From Acanthaster planci (taxonomy: Eukaryota > Echinodermata > Asteroidea > Valvatida > Acanthasteridae), in the NCBI RefSeq assembly GCF_001949145.1, contig NW_019091406.1, forward strand, positions 1,070,742-1,134,741: a stretch of 64,000 nt of DNA, given 5' to 3'. A program made the translations under genes and the position numbers. The notes under the pieces are model-generated. The model made no database searches, was not told where the DNA came from, and saw only the letters and a list, made by a program, of their open reading frames with translations. Positions 1 through 13,500 of the stretch are shown here, piece after piece (within the stretch, counting starts at the first letter, position 1; each line of letters starts with the position of its first letter).

Positions 1-1755
1 GTGTCACAAATTTACCCAGGGTAGTTTTGGCTTGACTCTTGACGGTAGAATGGCGCTGTGTTGGCGAAGCCCTCGAGGAGCTGACAGGCTTAAGGTGCTC
101 ACTGAGCAGCATCGAGGAGTCGGTGTTGCTCGGGACTGTTTGAAATAATTGTGGAGGGACTGTTCGAGTAGACTTTGCCACGGTGTTCTTAATGAAAGGC
201 AGTTGTGTGGTCGGTTCATTGATAGTAGGAAGATCGTGCCTAGTATTTCCCTCAAATGAAGGAGCACTAGAGGTCGTTGATATTTTGTCATTTGGCATTT
301 CTATATGGTCCCATCCACTTAACGACTTCCTGGGGAAAGTCCTGTCTTCCCCGTGTGTTTTGTCAACGTTGAACTCGACTGCTACAGGATGGGCAGGTGT
401 TGTCATAGAATGTTGCTGGTAGAGATTGGTGGATTCTAATTTTGAAGTTGCATTTATATTGGGACGGACGTGATGATCATGGTGCTCATATTTCGGCTTT
501 CCATCTGTTGCATTTTCTTTGCCATTGATGGTTTCTGTTGCCAAGGATTCAAGGGACGTCGATGGTTTGGCATGATCTGGTCTCGAAGACGAATTGTGGG
601 AGAGATTGTGATGATGATGGTGGTGAATATGCTTCTGTTTTGTTTCCTCAGTACTCCTATGAATTTTGTCATCTTTGGCTTCTGATGTTATGGAATCAGA
701 GGAGACTGTTGGATACACTTGAGTGTACGTGACAACCGTGGATACGTCTTCATCAGGTTGTTGCCATGGCAGCATTATACTCTTCATCTTAACCAGAATA
801 TCTACTGCTCCTTGAAAGGAAAGAACTTGGCTCGTTTTTGTATTTGGAGTGTCGGGGTTGCTAGTTGAGAAATTATTAATTGCTTGATGGGTCTCGTCTT
901 CGGTATGAAGAGCCTCCCAGCCTTGAGAGGAGGAATCTCTGGAGTCTGGATGCTTCGTGGTAGCTGATGGAACAAAGGGCTGCTCGTGAAGCAGAGTCCC
1001 AAGCGTAGTGGGCCATGCCCGTCGGGGTTCGTTCTCGACTGCCTGGAGGTTGGCTGTGGTTTTCTGCATTCCGTGTTCTTGCATTGTTTCTGTCTTACCA
1101 TCATCCATTTCCTGATGGTCATGAGTGCCACCTGAACCATCCATTGTTACATGTGGGGGCGAGAGCTTGGGGGCACGGACAAGAGGGAGATGTACAGCAT
1201 GGTCGGATCTTACAGAGGGATCACCTGTTGGGAAATTATGTCTGAGCTCTTCCTCTGCCTTCTTTTTGACATCTTTTTGGGTGGGTTTATCCTCCGTTGC
1301 TGTTTTGTCAGAGGATACGTTTGCCAGATGATTCCTAGAGGTGATGCTGTCATCAGCTCTGGGAGACACGTCCCTGGCTAGATGCAGTTGGGGATGCCGA
1401 TATCCCGAATTTGATTCGTTTTTATTTAGATGACTCTCTCGAAAGATTTCCGTGTCATTCTCTGGTGCTTCAACACCCACTTGAGGATGCTGGCGAGGAT
1501 GATGATGATGGCTACGATGCTCATCTCCTGTTTTGTTTCCAGCTCCCAAGCCTGTTTCAGGACTTTCTGAATCTTGTATGCCATCGTTGTTTATTGGGGC
1601 GGCCTCCATTGCCATGAACTCCGGCAGTGCTGCCCTCTGTTGTTGGTCAGAGTGGAGAAATTCGTGGCTGCTTGCAGAAGACAACGTCCTCGGGATGTGG
1701 TGTGTGTGATTCCGATGATGGTGAATGTGAGTTCCCTGTCCTGATGACGACACAC
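1..1755 (-). CDS. Histidine-rich, glycosylation-rich secreted/surface protein, exon 2 (runs off window)
   Basis: This is one uninterrupted minus-strand reading frame from a splice acceptor (cctacag at 1763-1756 read in reverse) to the window edge, about 584 codons with no stop. I checked the frame line by line. The chain is low complexity and hydrophilic, with His clusters (HIHHHRNHTHH near the start, SHHHHPRQH, a run of six His followed by NLSHN, and HHDHH), acidic/Ser/Thr-rich stretches and several N-x-S/T sequons (NHT, NVS, NFS, NLS, NSS, NAT). No folded domain is recognised. The exon opens with two bases that complete a Gly codon left open by exon 1 at 6172, so the join is in frame. Extracellular metal or proton binding by the His clusters is an inference only. 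The 3' end, possibly with a membrane anchor as in the neighbouring mucin genes, is outside the window. I am confident it is coding and unsure of function. Confidence 0.82.
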
Positions 1756-4700
1756 CTGTAGGGATGAAATATACCATTCCAGGAGACTAATGAAATTCCC
1801 TTAGAGTAGATTCATGTCTTCAGACAAAATATCGATGTAGCCTATGTCATTGCCCATTTATGCGTGCCATCTTAGTCTATGAACTACATTTCATTTTTAA
1901 TTAACTGAACCAGCTGAAGAACTTCCGGTTGTCACTGTAATATTCCCAAGCAAACATTGAAGAATTACACGTTCAAATCGGTTCAGTATATTTTCTAGTA
2001 ATACGTACATAATTCAGGTTGCGTAAATGAAGATGTGATGGATGCAAGTACGCCCTCAATTTGACGGGCACATTATTTTTTCCCGCGCGCTTCAGCAATC
2101 TCGCAGGACAAAACAGTGAAATCGTCAATTCTTTCAAGGAAGAAGTTAATCCTTATTTTATCCAGCATAATTGATAGTTTTGTGAAACAGCCTACAAAGT
2201 TCAAGTTAGTGTAATCATCCAGGACTGGGTGAGTCTAGTTTACAAATCATAAGTTTTGGATTTTATATGATCTTTTTGGTGAAAAGCTTGGCTCTGTTTG
2301 GTTAGGATTCAGATCACGAGTAATGCTGTACACAATGTGCATTAAGTGCACGCAAGCACAGTAAACATTGCATTCACGTGCGTTATTTGGATATGTGCCC
2401 TGCTCTCGTGTATGTTATGCATGAACTATTTCTGTGGGCATGAGAAGTATAGTTTGGACTTCTTGTATTCATTATGCAAGGTGTTTATTTATGGTTATAC
2501 TGACGCATAAATGACTTGATTTCCGTTGCTGGTATAAGTTTTGTCCTTGACTGAGTCACTGCTGAAAGTCTGTCGCCTAGCTTCAAGCTCCAGGAAACCC
2601 TTAGGCTGCGCAAGTAGGTACCATCACATCCATCTCATTAATGGGTTGAAATATTGATGTAGAGGTTGGAGAAATCGCACAATTGAATTAAAACACATTC
2701 TGAATTGCGTTGCCTTTCTTCCGAAGATTTGAATTTTCGCTAAAAATGCAGGAGTTCTATGCAGTTTTGCGTTCCTCTTGTTCACATTGCAACGGACACT
2801 CCTACGAAAATGTGGAAGTAGGTATGGGGCGTCACAATAAAAATCAATCGTTGCACAGGGATGTTCAGAAAATGACGCATCTGAAGGCAATAGATTTTCT
2901 GTTACCCTGTTGTTTTGGGCCATTACGTAGACTTTTACTTGAAGTACAAAACATACAATTTTCAATTTTTGTATAGAAATCGAGTTAAAGGGGAAAGAAG
3001 TAAATGGTTAGAATTATGGCTGTTGCTGGGTCGTAGTTTTATGGCAGGGTTGATTCAGTAAGTGTTACGGTTAGATGAGGGTATTAAAGGGTTAACCATG
3101 TACATGAACATCACACTGCAGAAATTCAATAGTGGTATAACGGTACAACAGGTGTTGCACCTGAGGAAACCTAGCTACTTCCTTTAAGAAACGATAGAGT
3201 ACCTGGCTGCTTGCAATACGTTTTAGCCCTTTTGGGCAAGCCATGTCATTCTTATATACATTTCTCTATCCACCCAGAAGTATAAATCGGTTTTGACATT
3301 AGCTAGGGAGCAACCTGTGATGGACCGGCATCTCATCTAGGGGTGAACAAATTTTCAATCGTTTCATGTCCAGAAAATCCGAGAATACTAATCTAATGAA
3401 CCACGGACTAATTTTATGTCAATAAATTAAAAACTCAGGATTTCAGCAGAGGCCTTGAAATCTGTGGACTACAACAGACCATACTCATCACATGGCAAAT
3501 AAAGCTAAGTAATTCTAAGATCTCCCCAAAATACCCCATTTTGAACCATGTTTGGGGCAGGTCTTGGCACCTCGTCGGTAATAAACAATGGCAACAAATG
3601 GATGTCTTTGCATAAAAGCCAGTTGCATTTCCTGATCACTTACGAGTGACATTCATATCAGAGCGTGCAGAAAATATGTGACAACTGGGTGGAAAAGGCC
3701 ACATCTGACATCTTGTCCGGTTTAGATAAAAATGATGGATGATGCTGAAGTGCTCACGTGAGGGTCTATTGTCCCTTCGCAATGGGAATTCCAGGCCACT
3801 TACATTTTCACCTGATAAATCACCCGAAGTATTAGTTATACTAATCGTCTAGACATCAGTGACATTGCTGTAACCTCTACACCGGCCTACATATAAAGCC
3901 ATTTCTAAAACTTCCTGGTCTCGTGTCGACATCGACTTTGGGCTCTATCTTAGTTCAGAGAAGAAACCTTAACTTCAGCTATTTCAAAACAAAAGGCTGC
4001 GGGAATTGCTCCTTCATTTAATGATTTATTGCTGTCAAAAGTACATGGCAGTACAACGCAGAGGCCTGTATTGTAATGGCGAAAGTACTTCACCTACGGG
4101 AATGTGTACAGAATAGCTGGCTTTTGGCTGTTCTCAGCGATCCCTTCATTGCTTGGTGTTATTACGAGCAACTTCCAATGACCACATGCCAAAATTCATC
4201 TGTTAGTGAATCACAACTTTTGCTTCGTGTGAGAAATTCTTTTACAGTGGTCTTCCACAAAGAACACCCGAGACAAAAACCTTATGGCTTGGGGAAGTCT
4301 GGTTCTCAGACCTGAAAATTCCCCGTGATGTATATAAACGGTTGGTCCAATGGTCATTAGAGACCAACTAAAATAGAGCATGACCCATGCAAGACGTGTG
4401 ACGCCGAAATGTAAATGCAGCTCGCGCTTGTCCGTCAATTTTTAAAAATCACCGCTATGCAAAAGTAGCAACAAGTATTCCAAAAGCATATATACAGGAA
4501 AAACATAGTTGTCAGAACTTTGTGACTTGTGAGGAAAATCAGAAATAAATGTGCACATTTACACACATTAATTAGAGACTACTAAAAATAAAGTAGAATG
4601 GATTAAGAAAAATTCTAATAATTGTGGAAACAGTGGGGAAGAGTCGTGATTAGTTACAAGCAGGGTTTTAACATCATCGCTGCTTGACACTTACTGGTGC

Positions 4701-6171
4701 TAATACTGTGGACTGTAGTACTTACAAGTGGCAATTATAAATCATAAGTTTGCTAAACAACACAGTGTGGTGTAATTCTCAAAACTTTGTCAAATTATAC
4801 AGTACCCAGACCAAACAAGGAAAGTTATGACATACAAACTTACTAAATGTGCACTGTCATATGTTATTTAAACCGTCTTTTGCTGACAGTGTAGGCCTAC
4901 AACAATAGAGGTTCCACAATAAATTCTGGCAGATACTCCTCCGTCGTGTAGTGAAGATACATATATCACTTTAGCAATGAAGCAGAGTCGTCACGTACAC
5001 TGAAGGCAGGTATTAACCTCGAGCTCATGAGTGGAACGTACAATAATGGAAATCTTTTGTTTGAAGATGTTTTTTGTCACTAGAAAATATCCCGGATATA
5101 TTTCACATGGCAAAAACACCTGCATTCAATGAGAGCTGTGTAACCCACTTACACGGTGAAACATTTGAATCGACATTAAAGATAATGAGGTTGGTTAACT
5201 TATGAATTTCTCAATGATTACTTGAAGTGTTGCCGTAAAGACCACTCTCATTTTGCGTACAACGTGTATGAGCATCCAAAGTTTGAAGAAATGTCATGTT
5301 TCGCTTGTTTGTCGATTATACCTCAAATTCGTTTAAAATGGAAATTAATGTTATCTCATTTAGGCCTATTTAAAATGAGGTTGCATTTCATTTAGGAATA
5401 CTCGTTTTATTATGTGGTGTTCTAAAAGCTGCGTGAAATTTTTAACACTTTGTGAATGATTCTTTTACTTTTTACCGACGGTCAACCATAGTTCAATCAG
5501 CCATTTGTAGAAAACAAACGGCTGTGACGTCAGATGAGCAGAGCATGCCAACCAGCAGACGATGAAGTACCACTCGCCTAGATTTTAAAGGTTTAAGAGA
5601 GCTCACTGACCGAATCAAATCAAAGTCAGATATTAGGCGGTGCAGACAGTTGGAAAGGGAAATGTAAGTGGGGATCTGTAATACAGAGCACTAGCTGAGG
5701 AATGTTGAAGTAAACACTCAGCCTTTGAGGAAAGGTTTCTTGTCTTGAGTGTTAGACATAGTCGTTTAAACAATGCGTATAAGTCCCTAACAAATTCTGA
5801 TGTGATCTCATGTGGTTGTTGGATATGATCAGGATAAGTTGAGGTCATTTATTCAGAATTAACGGGCCCGCTGTGTGAATTTTGCCCCCCTTTCCCGATG
5901 AGTAGCCACCTCCACATGGCCCAAGGTAAACAGCAGCATTTGGTTTGTGTTACTGCACACGTCAACATTATAAGTACGATGCGATCCACGTTTATCTTGG
6001 GCAACCCAGAAAATCAAGACTTGGGTGAAATATAATGGGGTATCCTTCACGAACCTTTAAACTGTATCACACATTTCATACAATGTTTAGAGTTTCTAAA
6101 ACAATTTCCTGATCATTAAATTATAGAAAAATACTGCAATCAAAATTTTTGGTCTTCAGGGTAAAACTTAC
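1756..6171 (-). other. Intron 1 of the histidine-rich gene, no further coding sequence seen
   Basis: The intron is bounded by GTAAGT at 6171 and tacag before 1755. It is AT-rich with only short, unsupported reading frames. I see no recognisable transposon or RNA gene in it. Confidence 0.6.
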
Positions 6172-6232
6172 CGTCGCTTGTCATCAGCAAACAGGATACC
6201 AAGACTACGATGACAGCGGTAGGTGCATCCAT
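6172..6232 (-). CDS. Exon 1 (signal peptide) of the histidine-rich protein gene
   Basis: The minus strand reads ATG at 6232, then MDAPTAVIVVLVSCLLMTSD, and meets a strong donor, G|GTAAGT, at 6171. The peptide is a typical signal sequence: short N-terminus, hydrophobic core of Val/Ile/Leu and a small-residue exit. The exon is 61 nt and leaves one base (phase 1). That base plus the first two bases of the exon at 1755 makes a Gly codon and opens the long His-rich frame. A second in-register ATG four bases later is in another frame and gives no signal peptide. The intron to exon 2 is about 4.4 kb. The phase-1 signal-exon layout is the same as in the three mucin-like genes upstream, which suggests a shared architecture or origin. 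Confidence 0.78.
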
Positions 6233-6954
6233 AGCCGATGATGGGCCGGTAGTCGCTTGGAGCACTCACCGTAGATCTTAACAAATCCAGACTATCATGA
6301 ACAACCCCGGCCTGGAGTGAACTCCTAAGCAAATTCAAGCAACTTCTCCTATATATACACCAGGTAAACTAGGTGAAACTGTCTGGCGGTCATCCGACAT
6401 GCACTGCTAGTCACGGGAACAAAACGTGAAAAGTCAATGCCACTGGCTTACCTTGTCAGCAATCAACAAGGATCATTTCAAGCGCAGGTACCCTTGCACT
6501 TGTAGCCGTTTTAAGAAAAAAATCTCGGCAATTAGGCTAGGGATCAAAACAATGAGCTGACCTAATCCATCAATCTTAGTCCCTCCGCCCCCCCCAAAAA
6601 AATTAAGCCACCGCCGGAATATCACAGGGGTAAGGTTGAAGCCCTTAACAGTTTGAAGGGATTAAAACCACATTTAGGAGAGCCAGACCGTATTTTACGT
6701 CGCAATACTTCCAGTGCTATCAAATGCAGAAATAGGTTTGAGATGTATTATACCACTGGAAGAAAAATAAACAACCACGGGCGGAAGCAAGGTAAAATCG
6801 GTTCATCCACCTAAACCATAACAATTGACAGCTTATAATTTGTTTTCTAAGTTAAGTCTAATATCGGAAAGCCTATGGAAAATATTCAAAATGAGGACTG
6901 CCAAAATTAACCAAACTTGAAACATTCAATAGAAGAGAATATCCTAAACCAGTT
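6233..6954. other. 5' flank of the histidine-rich gene up to duplicon A
   Basis: Apart from the promoter-like signals near 6314-6360, I see no gene. A C-run followed by an A-run (about 6588-6602) is simple sequence. Confidence 0.4.
6314..6360 (-). promoter_or_regulatory. Probable core promoter of the histidine-rich gene
   Basis: A TATA-like run (TGTATATATAGG on the minus strand, 6360-6349) lies about 120 bases upstream of the ATG at 6232. A TCACTCC initiator-like sequence follows at 6320-6314, about 35 bases downstream. A GTGAGT at about 6270-6265 could be a 5' UTR donor, but no good acceptor lies between it and the ATG. Confidence 0.4.
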
Positions 6955-9259
6955 ACTAGCACTCATTGAACTCTTTTTCAGACTTCTGTAGTTCCCATTG
7001 GTACTGTGAATGACATTTCAGAAAACAGCCCTTCGGTAAAATCTTTTTAACTACGTATAGATGTTACTTCGCCCAGTCACTTGTGATAAACTAACTTAGA
7101 CTTCAATGGACGATTTCTTATCTGGAAAATATTCCTACATTGCTCCTTTCCTTTCCACCCTTAACTAAAATTTGAAAATAAAAAACACCACACCAACAGG
7201 ACCTAATTCCGTTCAAAGAACGCAGGTTCGATTCCATTCCCATCGAGTTTTTTTTATTCAAGTCTTCTGTTTGTTTTTACATTCAGAAACGGCCCAAAAG
7301 AGACTACGTGGGCCTAAAATGCTCCACTCTTAATGCATATTGTTGCCGGTGCACTACACGGTTGTCAGTAAACACTGAAGGGTTAAGGCTTTCGCCTTGT
7401 ACTGTTAGTTTTTCCTTCTATAAAATGTGCACAAGATTAGGTCCAAAACATTGCTACAGTTTTTAGATTGGCCATAGTTTGAGGACTTCATTTAGGGATG
7501 ATCACTTTAAGTAGATTCATTTCCAAAGCTTACCCCGAACGCTACGGTTACGCACTAAAACGTTAGTTGAAAATGCAAGTAGAGTGAATGAGCTTTATTT
7601 GATGTCTGTCTCACGGGCCCATAGGAGAGTTTTTCGAAGTGACGATGTTTATCATTATTATAGCTGTTGGTGACAGCGTATTTGCTGGGCTGCAACCGTC
7701 TGCCTCCTCAGATGAAATTATTCCCCCAGGCCCTGAAGCGGGTCAACCGACACGTTTGAACGACGCTGAAGTTCGAGTCACGGTGACATGATCAAGCACC
7801 AGACAGAATCACATCCGCTGGGCTGCGCTCTTTTAACAGAGAACAGCTCCCTCTCTTTGAATAGGACATAATAGCCAGCATCAATCAAGTCACAGTGTCT
7901 GGTGTCGAGTGTCGCTTGCTTTTGTAACTTGACATCTCCGAAGACTGTGTTAGTTCCCTGCATGATCGATGCACTTATATATAGACAGCATCAATAGATT
8001 GTAACTGGTTGAATGAAAACAGTTTCCTTCTTCACTTTCCAGGGTCTAATCCAGTTTAAAATCAGGTTCACGGACAGAGTCAGTGGTAACCGTGGCTCCT
8101 CTCGGTCAGGCTTTTACGAGTGCAATAGTGCACGGCTTTTCCCTTTGAAGTAGTTTTGTTTTCATCTAAATGAGGAAAATCACAAGGATGGTCTGACGGT
8201 ACTGACTGGAGTAGATCTTGTGTAGCCACGTGGCTTCTGTGAGTCCTGTGCGCAAAAATAACCTACATGTAATATCCCTTAATCTGGAAACTCTTTCTAC
8301 GAACTGCAAATCATACTATTTGACCTATGACCCATGTCAGGAGATTTATTTATCTATTTAATTAGTTTTCACCTTCAACGGATAATTTTCATTCATCGTA
8401 TTTGTTTCTTTGACACATGTAAACAGAAAAGAAGCTGGGCTTTTAATAACCATTATTCGTGTTTTTTTTTTAATTAAAGTTTATTTCACTTTGCAATCCG
8501 TAGTTCAAAAGTGAAGTTGCAGCAACAGAGAACACTTTAAGAGTAAATAATGGCATAAAACTTACTTAATTCGCAAATGTTAATTATACAAATATTGAAT
8601 GGAAAATCAGTTACAGAACCACACCATACAGTCATGCAGACGAGCAATGACAGAGGTACTTAATTCCAAACCCAACACCTGAGGATTTCTTCACTCAACT
8701 TAAAAATAAAATTGTCACAGGGTCACAACAATGATGACTGACGAAATAGATCTATATTAACGGGTTGAAAACTGGAAATAGCCACGGAGATCAGAAATTT
8801 ACAAGGTTTATCTTCAACGGATTAGAGGTGCGCGTTTACAGAAAGGAACCAGGTATACCCTCTGACGTAAAAGACGGACACCCGGGGACCCTCATAGGAT
8901 ACGACCCCCTAATAAAACAAAAGCGGCAAAAAATCAGTCAACAATCCGCGCACATCCTTGCACATAAGTTTAAGCTATTCTTAGGAATAAGATTAAACAC
9001 ACACATTAACATATCAGCTAAATAAACACCGCAAATCATAACAAATTCAGACTCACTATTTACAACTCTTACTCAACTGCAAAATGACGCTGTCTGATGG
9101 AGATAGGGGTTTCTTTCAAACACACACACAAACACGTACATTTATATTAAGTTTTGCTCAGGCAATTTTGAAGATGCAGCACCCCATTTCGTGGTTTCAT
9201 TTTCAACTCCAGGTTTTCTCTGTGTTACTGCTTTGCCTATTATTTTAATAACTGAATTG

Positions 9260-10050
9260 TTTTCTCAGCGAAAAGTCACATTTTTGTCGACTTGACTCCA
9301 GTCCCAACGGGTGAATGACTCGACCTAAGTCACTACAAGCAACTGACTTAACTCGACTCCAGACCCTCCTCAGAGGAATCGACTTGACCGAAAGCCAATA
9401 AGACCTCGAGTCTCGAAAATAAAAGCACCGGTACCGATGTCTTATGTTCATGTCACGTTGTAGGGGTACCTTATACCTCGTATATCTCACGGCTCTGTAT
9501 CGTGTGATGCTAATCCAGAACTGGACTGATCTGTATATAATTTATTTTTGATCAGTGGTTTCAGCATTGCTTTAGGCTATTTTTTGTCAAGCAATGGCTG
9601 GAAGGCCGGCTAAATTTATACCCTGATTTCCCGAAACATTACTCAAACATAAATGAACAAAGGCCAGTATTTTAAATAAATAGAAATAGCTTTGTATAAT
9701 GAAATTAGTTTAGAATTATTTGACGTTCTTGACAAGCAGCAAAAAAAAAAACAAACAAGACAAGACCCGAGGCAGAATCAGATCTAAGACCAAAGCCTCA
9801 CTTTCTGACAAGAGCCAGCTTGGCTGCTCTCCGTCCTGGAGACTATGCAGGGAACGAGAATCCGTCTTCTGTTTATTTACTGTATCACGTTTAAATATTT
9901 TTGATTCGAATCGACTTTAACTAAGCATTTGATTTGACTCGTTTCAATTTGTTTACATTACGACTCGACACGAGTCACCAAATGACTTGACTCGATGACT
10001 TGACTCGGATCACAACGTTAAACTGACTCAACTCTAGTCAAAAACTGCAG
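9260..10050. repeat. Older GACTCG/ACTTGACTC-rich sequence in duplicon A
   Basis: Clusters of GACTTGACTC/GACTCGAC occur at 9280-9400 and 9950-10040, and partly at B 28740-28880. They resemble the subterminal arrays of the hAT-like element in C, but no intact ends or target duplication can be defined. Confidence 0.45.
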
Positions 10051-10512
10051 TGCAAGAAATCCCGGCTGGCATAGATAACGAAGTTTAACCATAGTTAACG
10101 GCATTGCGCTTTGTGCCTTGGCATACAAGTGGACTTGAAGCAGGCGAGCTTGTTTCGAGTCATTTTCTGGTTAGTCTGTGGCCTTGACTTTCCCTGTAAT
10201 GCTTTTCTTTAACAACGTTTCACTATTTCAGATTTTTCTGCTAAAGGATATAAGCTAAGCATATACCCTAGCAGTGACCCTGCCCTTCTTTCCAGGCTGA
10301 TCATGTTCAGGGACCATCGTAGTGTGAAACTTAAACCCTATATGAAATTCGAAATCGTTGGTTGAATTGGGTGTGCCTCGTTGGGCCAAAATTAAAATAA
10401 TTGAGTGGAGACAAGTTAGAGGGTTTGAGACAATGTGTAGTAAATGAGACAGATTTCAACGGTGACCACATTTCCTGGGACACCGCCCCTGCCGACTTCG
10501 ACAACGCGGTGA

Positions 10513-13500
10513 TTAAGGTGCAGCAGCCACCGCAGACCCTGCAGCTTTGCACTTCACGACGACAACACCAATGACCACGCCCCCAAGGATCACAGAGGCT
10601 GCCACGCCGATCACGATGCCTGCAATCGCTCCCGCAGACAAGGGGATGGGCCCCTGGGATGGTAGTGTTGCTGCGAGAAGAGAAAAAAACCCGATCGCGA
10701 CTAGTCACTAGTTAACCCCGAAATGTGTTTTGCACTAGCTGTATCGTAGGTCTCTTCTTTTGAATACCATCCCTACGTAGTTTCAAATTCACACTGCACA
10801 AGCTGAACAAGCAGTTTCGGAGAATGTTTGACTTGATCATGAATCCTTCTGCGGGGGGGGGTTAAGGAACGGGTAACATGAACCCCAAAGAAGGGTTCTT
10901 GGCTTGTTTTCTGTTTGTATGTAATAATTTGAGAAAGAAAAAATGTACTATTGTTTTTAAGCGGGGGATGTCTAATTTTTGTACTTCACCAAAGCATGTA
11001 AAGAGTCTCATAATTTAGCCCCTCCCCTTAGAATAACCCAAAAATAACTTTGTGAAAAATTGGTTCCCGATACATCATATGGCAAAATCCCCCGGAAAAG
11101 CTCCTTGAAAACACATCTGTTTTATTTCCATTATTATTCACATTTTGTTATAGGAAAAACCTCTGCTGGTTTTGTCTTCTACTTACCAATTGCTGTGTGC
11201 TCCGGCTCTGGAGGTAAAGGGAAAAGACAATTAAAGTCAATAAAACAGAAGCTGAAAATACTACAACAATTCAGTGAAAACATCTTGGAATTATATCCTT
11301 AATTGGTGAAACAAGGTAGTGACACTTTGGAAACTCAACAAAGCATTTCTAAGGTTCTGGGCGATTGCTTTCCATGTATTATTGTGAAACCATGGCTGGG
11401 AGTAAGCAAATTGACTTTTCTTCCCTTTTGTTCTACTGCAGGAGGGGTGGAACGGATATTTCGATCTGGCATGTGCGTAGCTGGCAATTTTTCCCCGAAA
11501 GACTTTGACAGTGGTTCTACACTCAGGCCAATCTTCACTCCCTCATCCAGTACTCGACTGCGTGGTGAACTGTAAGTGTGTTCGAATGACCAACTAATTA
11601 CTAACTGTCAAAAGTCATTCTAATTTTTATTATAGTTTAGGCGTCTTCTGTGGCATAACTGGACTTTCGTGATACTGACTCTCAGTGATTGCGACAAACA
11701 ATAAGTCCAGGGAAACCTGATGAAATTATGAAAATGGGAGGGCGGGGGCAATCCAGCAGCCACCTCGGGACAGGTCTATTCCTGCCAGAGACATGAAGTG
11801 AAGCCCATGCCCCCTCACTTATTTTCAGTGGTGTAAATCTGTGCTGGAAATTGGGGAGGGGGACGGAGAAAGGTAAAGGTGGGGGATGACTTGCCTGACC
11901 ATGGAAATTTAAGGGGGGGCTGGCGACACCGTATACACTATATAGAGGGCGATGTTTATGATATGGATGAATATCTGTAACGTGCATCAAATTCACGCAG
12001 ACTTGCATCAGAATGGGATATTTATGGCCTTTTAAAGTTGTTTTCCTTTTTAGTGATATTGTAAACAATTTAGTCTTTGGAAAGTTAAAAAAATTCTCCA
12101 CAATCCACTTTTAATTGTTTTTCCCATCACCAGGGATTTACGCCCATGCTTATTTTCTTGGAATCGCCACTCGCCTGTGACTGTTGTCGATGGATCTGCT
12201 GCATTTGTCGACGCATCTGCTACAAATGCTGTCGATAAATCTGTTGCATTGGCCGTCGATTCATCTGTTGCATTGGCCGTCGATTCATCTGTTGCAGTGG
12301 TTGTCGATACATCTGTTGCAGTGGCTGTCGATAACTCTGCTGCATTGGTCGTCGATAAGATTACCGTCGTCACATCTTCAGCGGATGTCGTACCATCGGG
12401 GGAATCGGTTGTGGGTGGGTTACCTCCCGCTACAGTGTCCGAAACTAGGGTGGTGGCATCATTCGGCGCACCTGCGGTGGTCGTGGTGTCTTTGGTCGTG
12501 ACATCTCCGGTTGGTTCACTGGCGGTCTTGGCACTGTTGGCTGTGACATCTCCATCCGTGGTTGTGATTATTCCGTCTGGACTGGATGCTGTATTTGTTG
12601 CCGTGTAGGCTGAGTTTGTAGTCGTGTCAGTCGGTGCTGATGTCGATACGACTGACACTTCTGTTGAAGTACTGCCAGGCGCAGCCACAGGCGGCTGTGC
12701 AATGATTTCTAAACACGGAACAAAGTCATTTGTCATTTATCTGCAATAAGTTTAAGCTTTGGGGAATTGTTACGGTGAAGTCGAATGGTGTCTTGTGCAG
12801 GCCTAGAAGTAGCTTAGCCAGGTTTATTATAGTACGGGGGTGAGTGGGGAGCAAGATTTTCTGGGGGCTGCAGGGCCCATTTTCTTACAATATACTATAA
12901 TAATTGTCTTTACTTTCAAATTTCCAGCGAAGCTGATGGGGCTATGATTTTTTTTTCATGGGGAAGGGCAGAAGCCCTTGAGGCCTCGCTGGGCTACATT
13001 ACTGACAATGGTGCCCAACTCTTTGCAGAAGGTTTGTGCATTTTTTTCAACCATGGAAGAGGAAGTCCAAAGGGAACAAGAGAATTTTTCCGTCTTCAGT
13101 GGTCAGTCAGTATTTGTCCTAGGTGGTAGCCTAAGTGTCCGTGGTTATTCTCTTGGATTGTGTTGAATTGTAATAAATTTTTGGTGTAACAAACTGAACA
13201 CGACTCTGTGTGTATATATATGCTGTTGCATGGTATACAGTACATGTCTTTGTGAACATATGCGTAGGATAATACAGCCTTGGTTGGTTACTTTGATCGG
13301 TTACAAAATGGGAATAACTTAACTACAAAACTTGACGTCTTCGAACCACGTGTCAAATTTGTAGGAAGAGAGTCAAGCTATAAACAAATATGCAGACAAT
13401 CAAAGTCCTGACATTAAAAAGTGGTCATTCTTTATTAATTCCCCAGGGGAAGGTCCTACCCGGGAGATTTTGATCTCTTTTCAATTATGTCCCCTCACCT

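Noticed and set aside
183-1617. Several plus-strand and alternative minus-strand frames at 0.1-1.6 kb
   Set aside because: They are shadows of the single long histidine-rich minus-strand frame.
6260-6275. GTGAGT as the donor of a 5' UTR exon of the histidine-rich gene
   Set aside because: No convincing acceptor exists between it and the ATG at 6232; it is left as an unsupported alternative.
12177-12608. Open plus-strand frame of 143 codons opposite the mucin exon of gene A (also 30699-31181 and 48483-48929)
   Set aside because: The reverse complement of Thr/Ser/Ala-rich repeats is naturally free of stops (it reads Val/Asp/Ser repeats). The minus strand has splice signals and an in-frame signal peptide.
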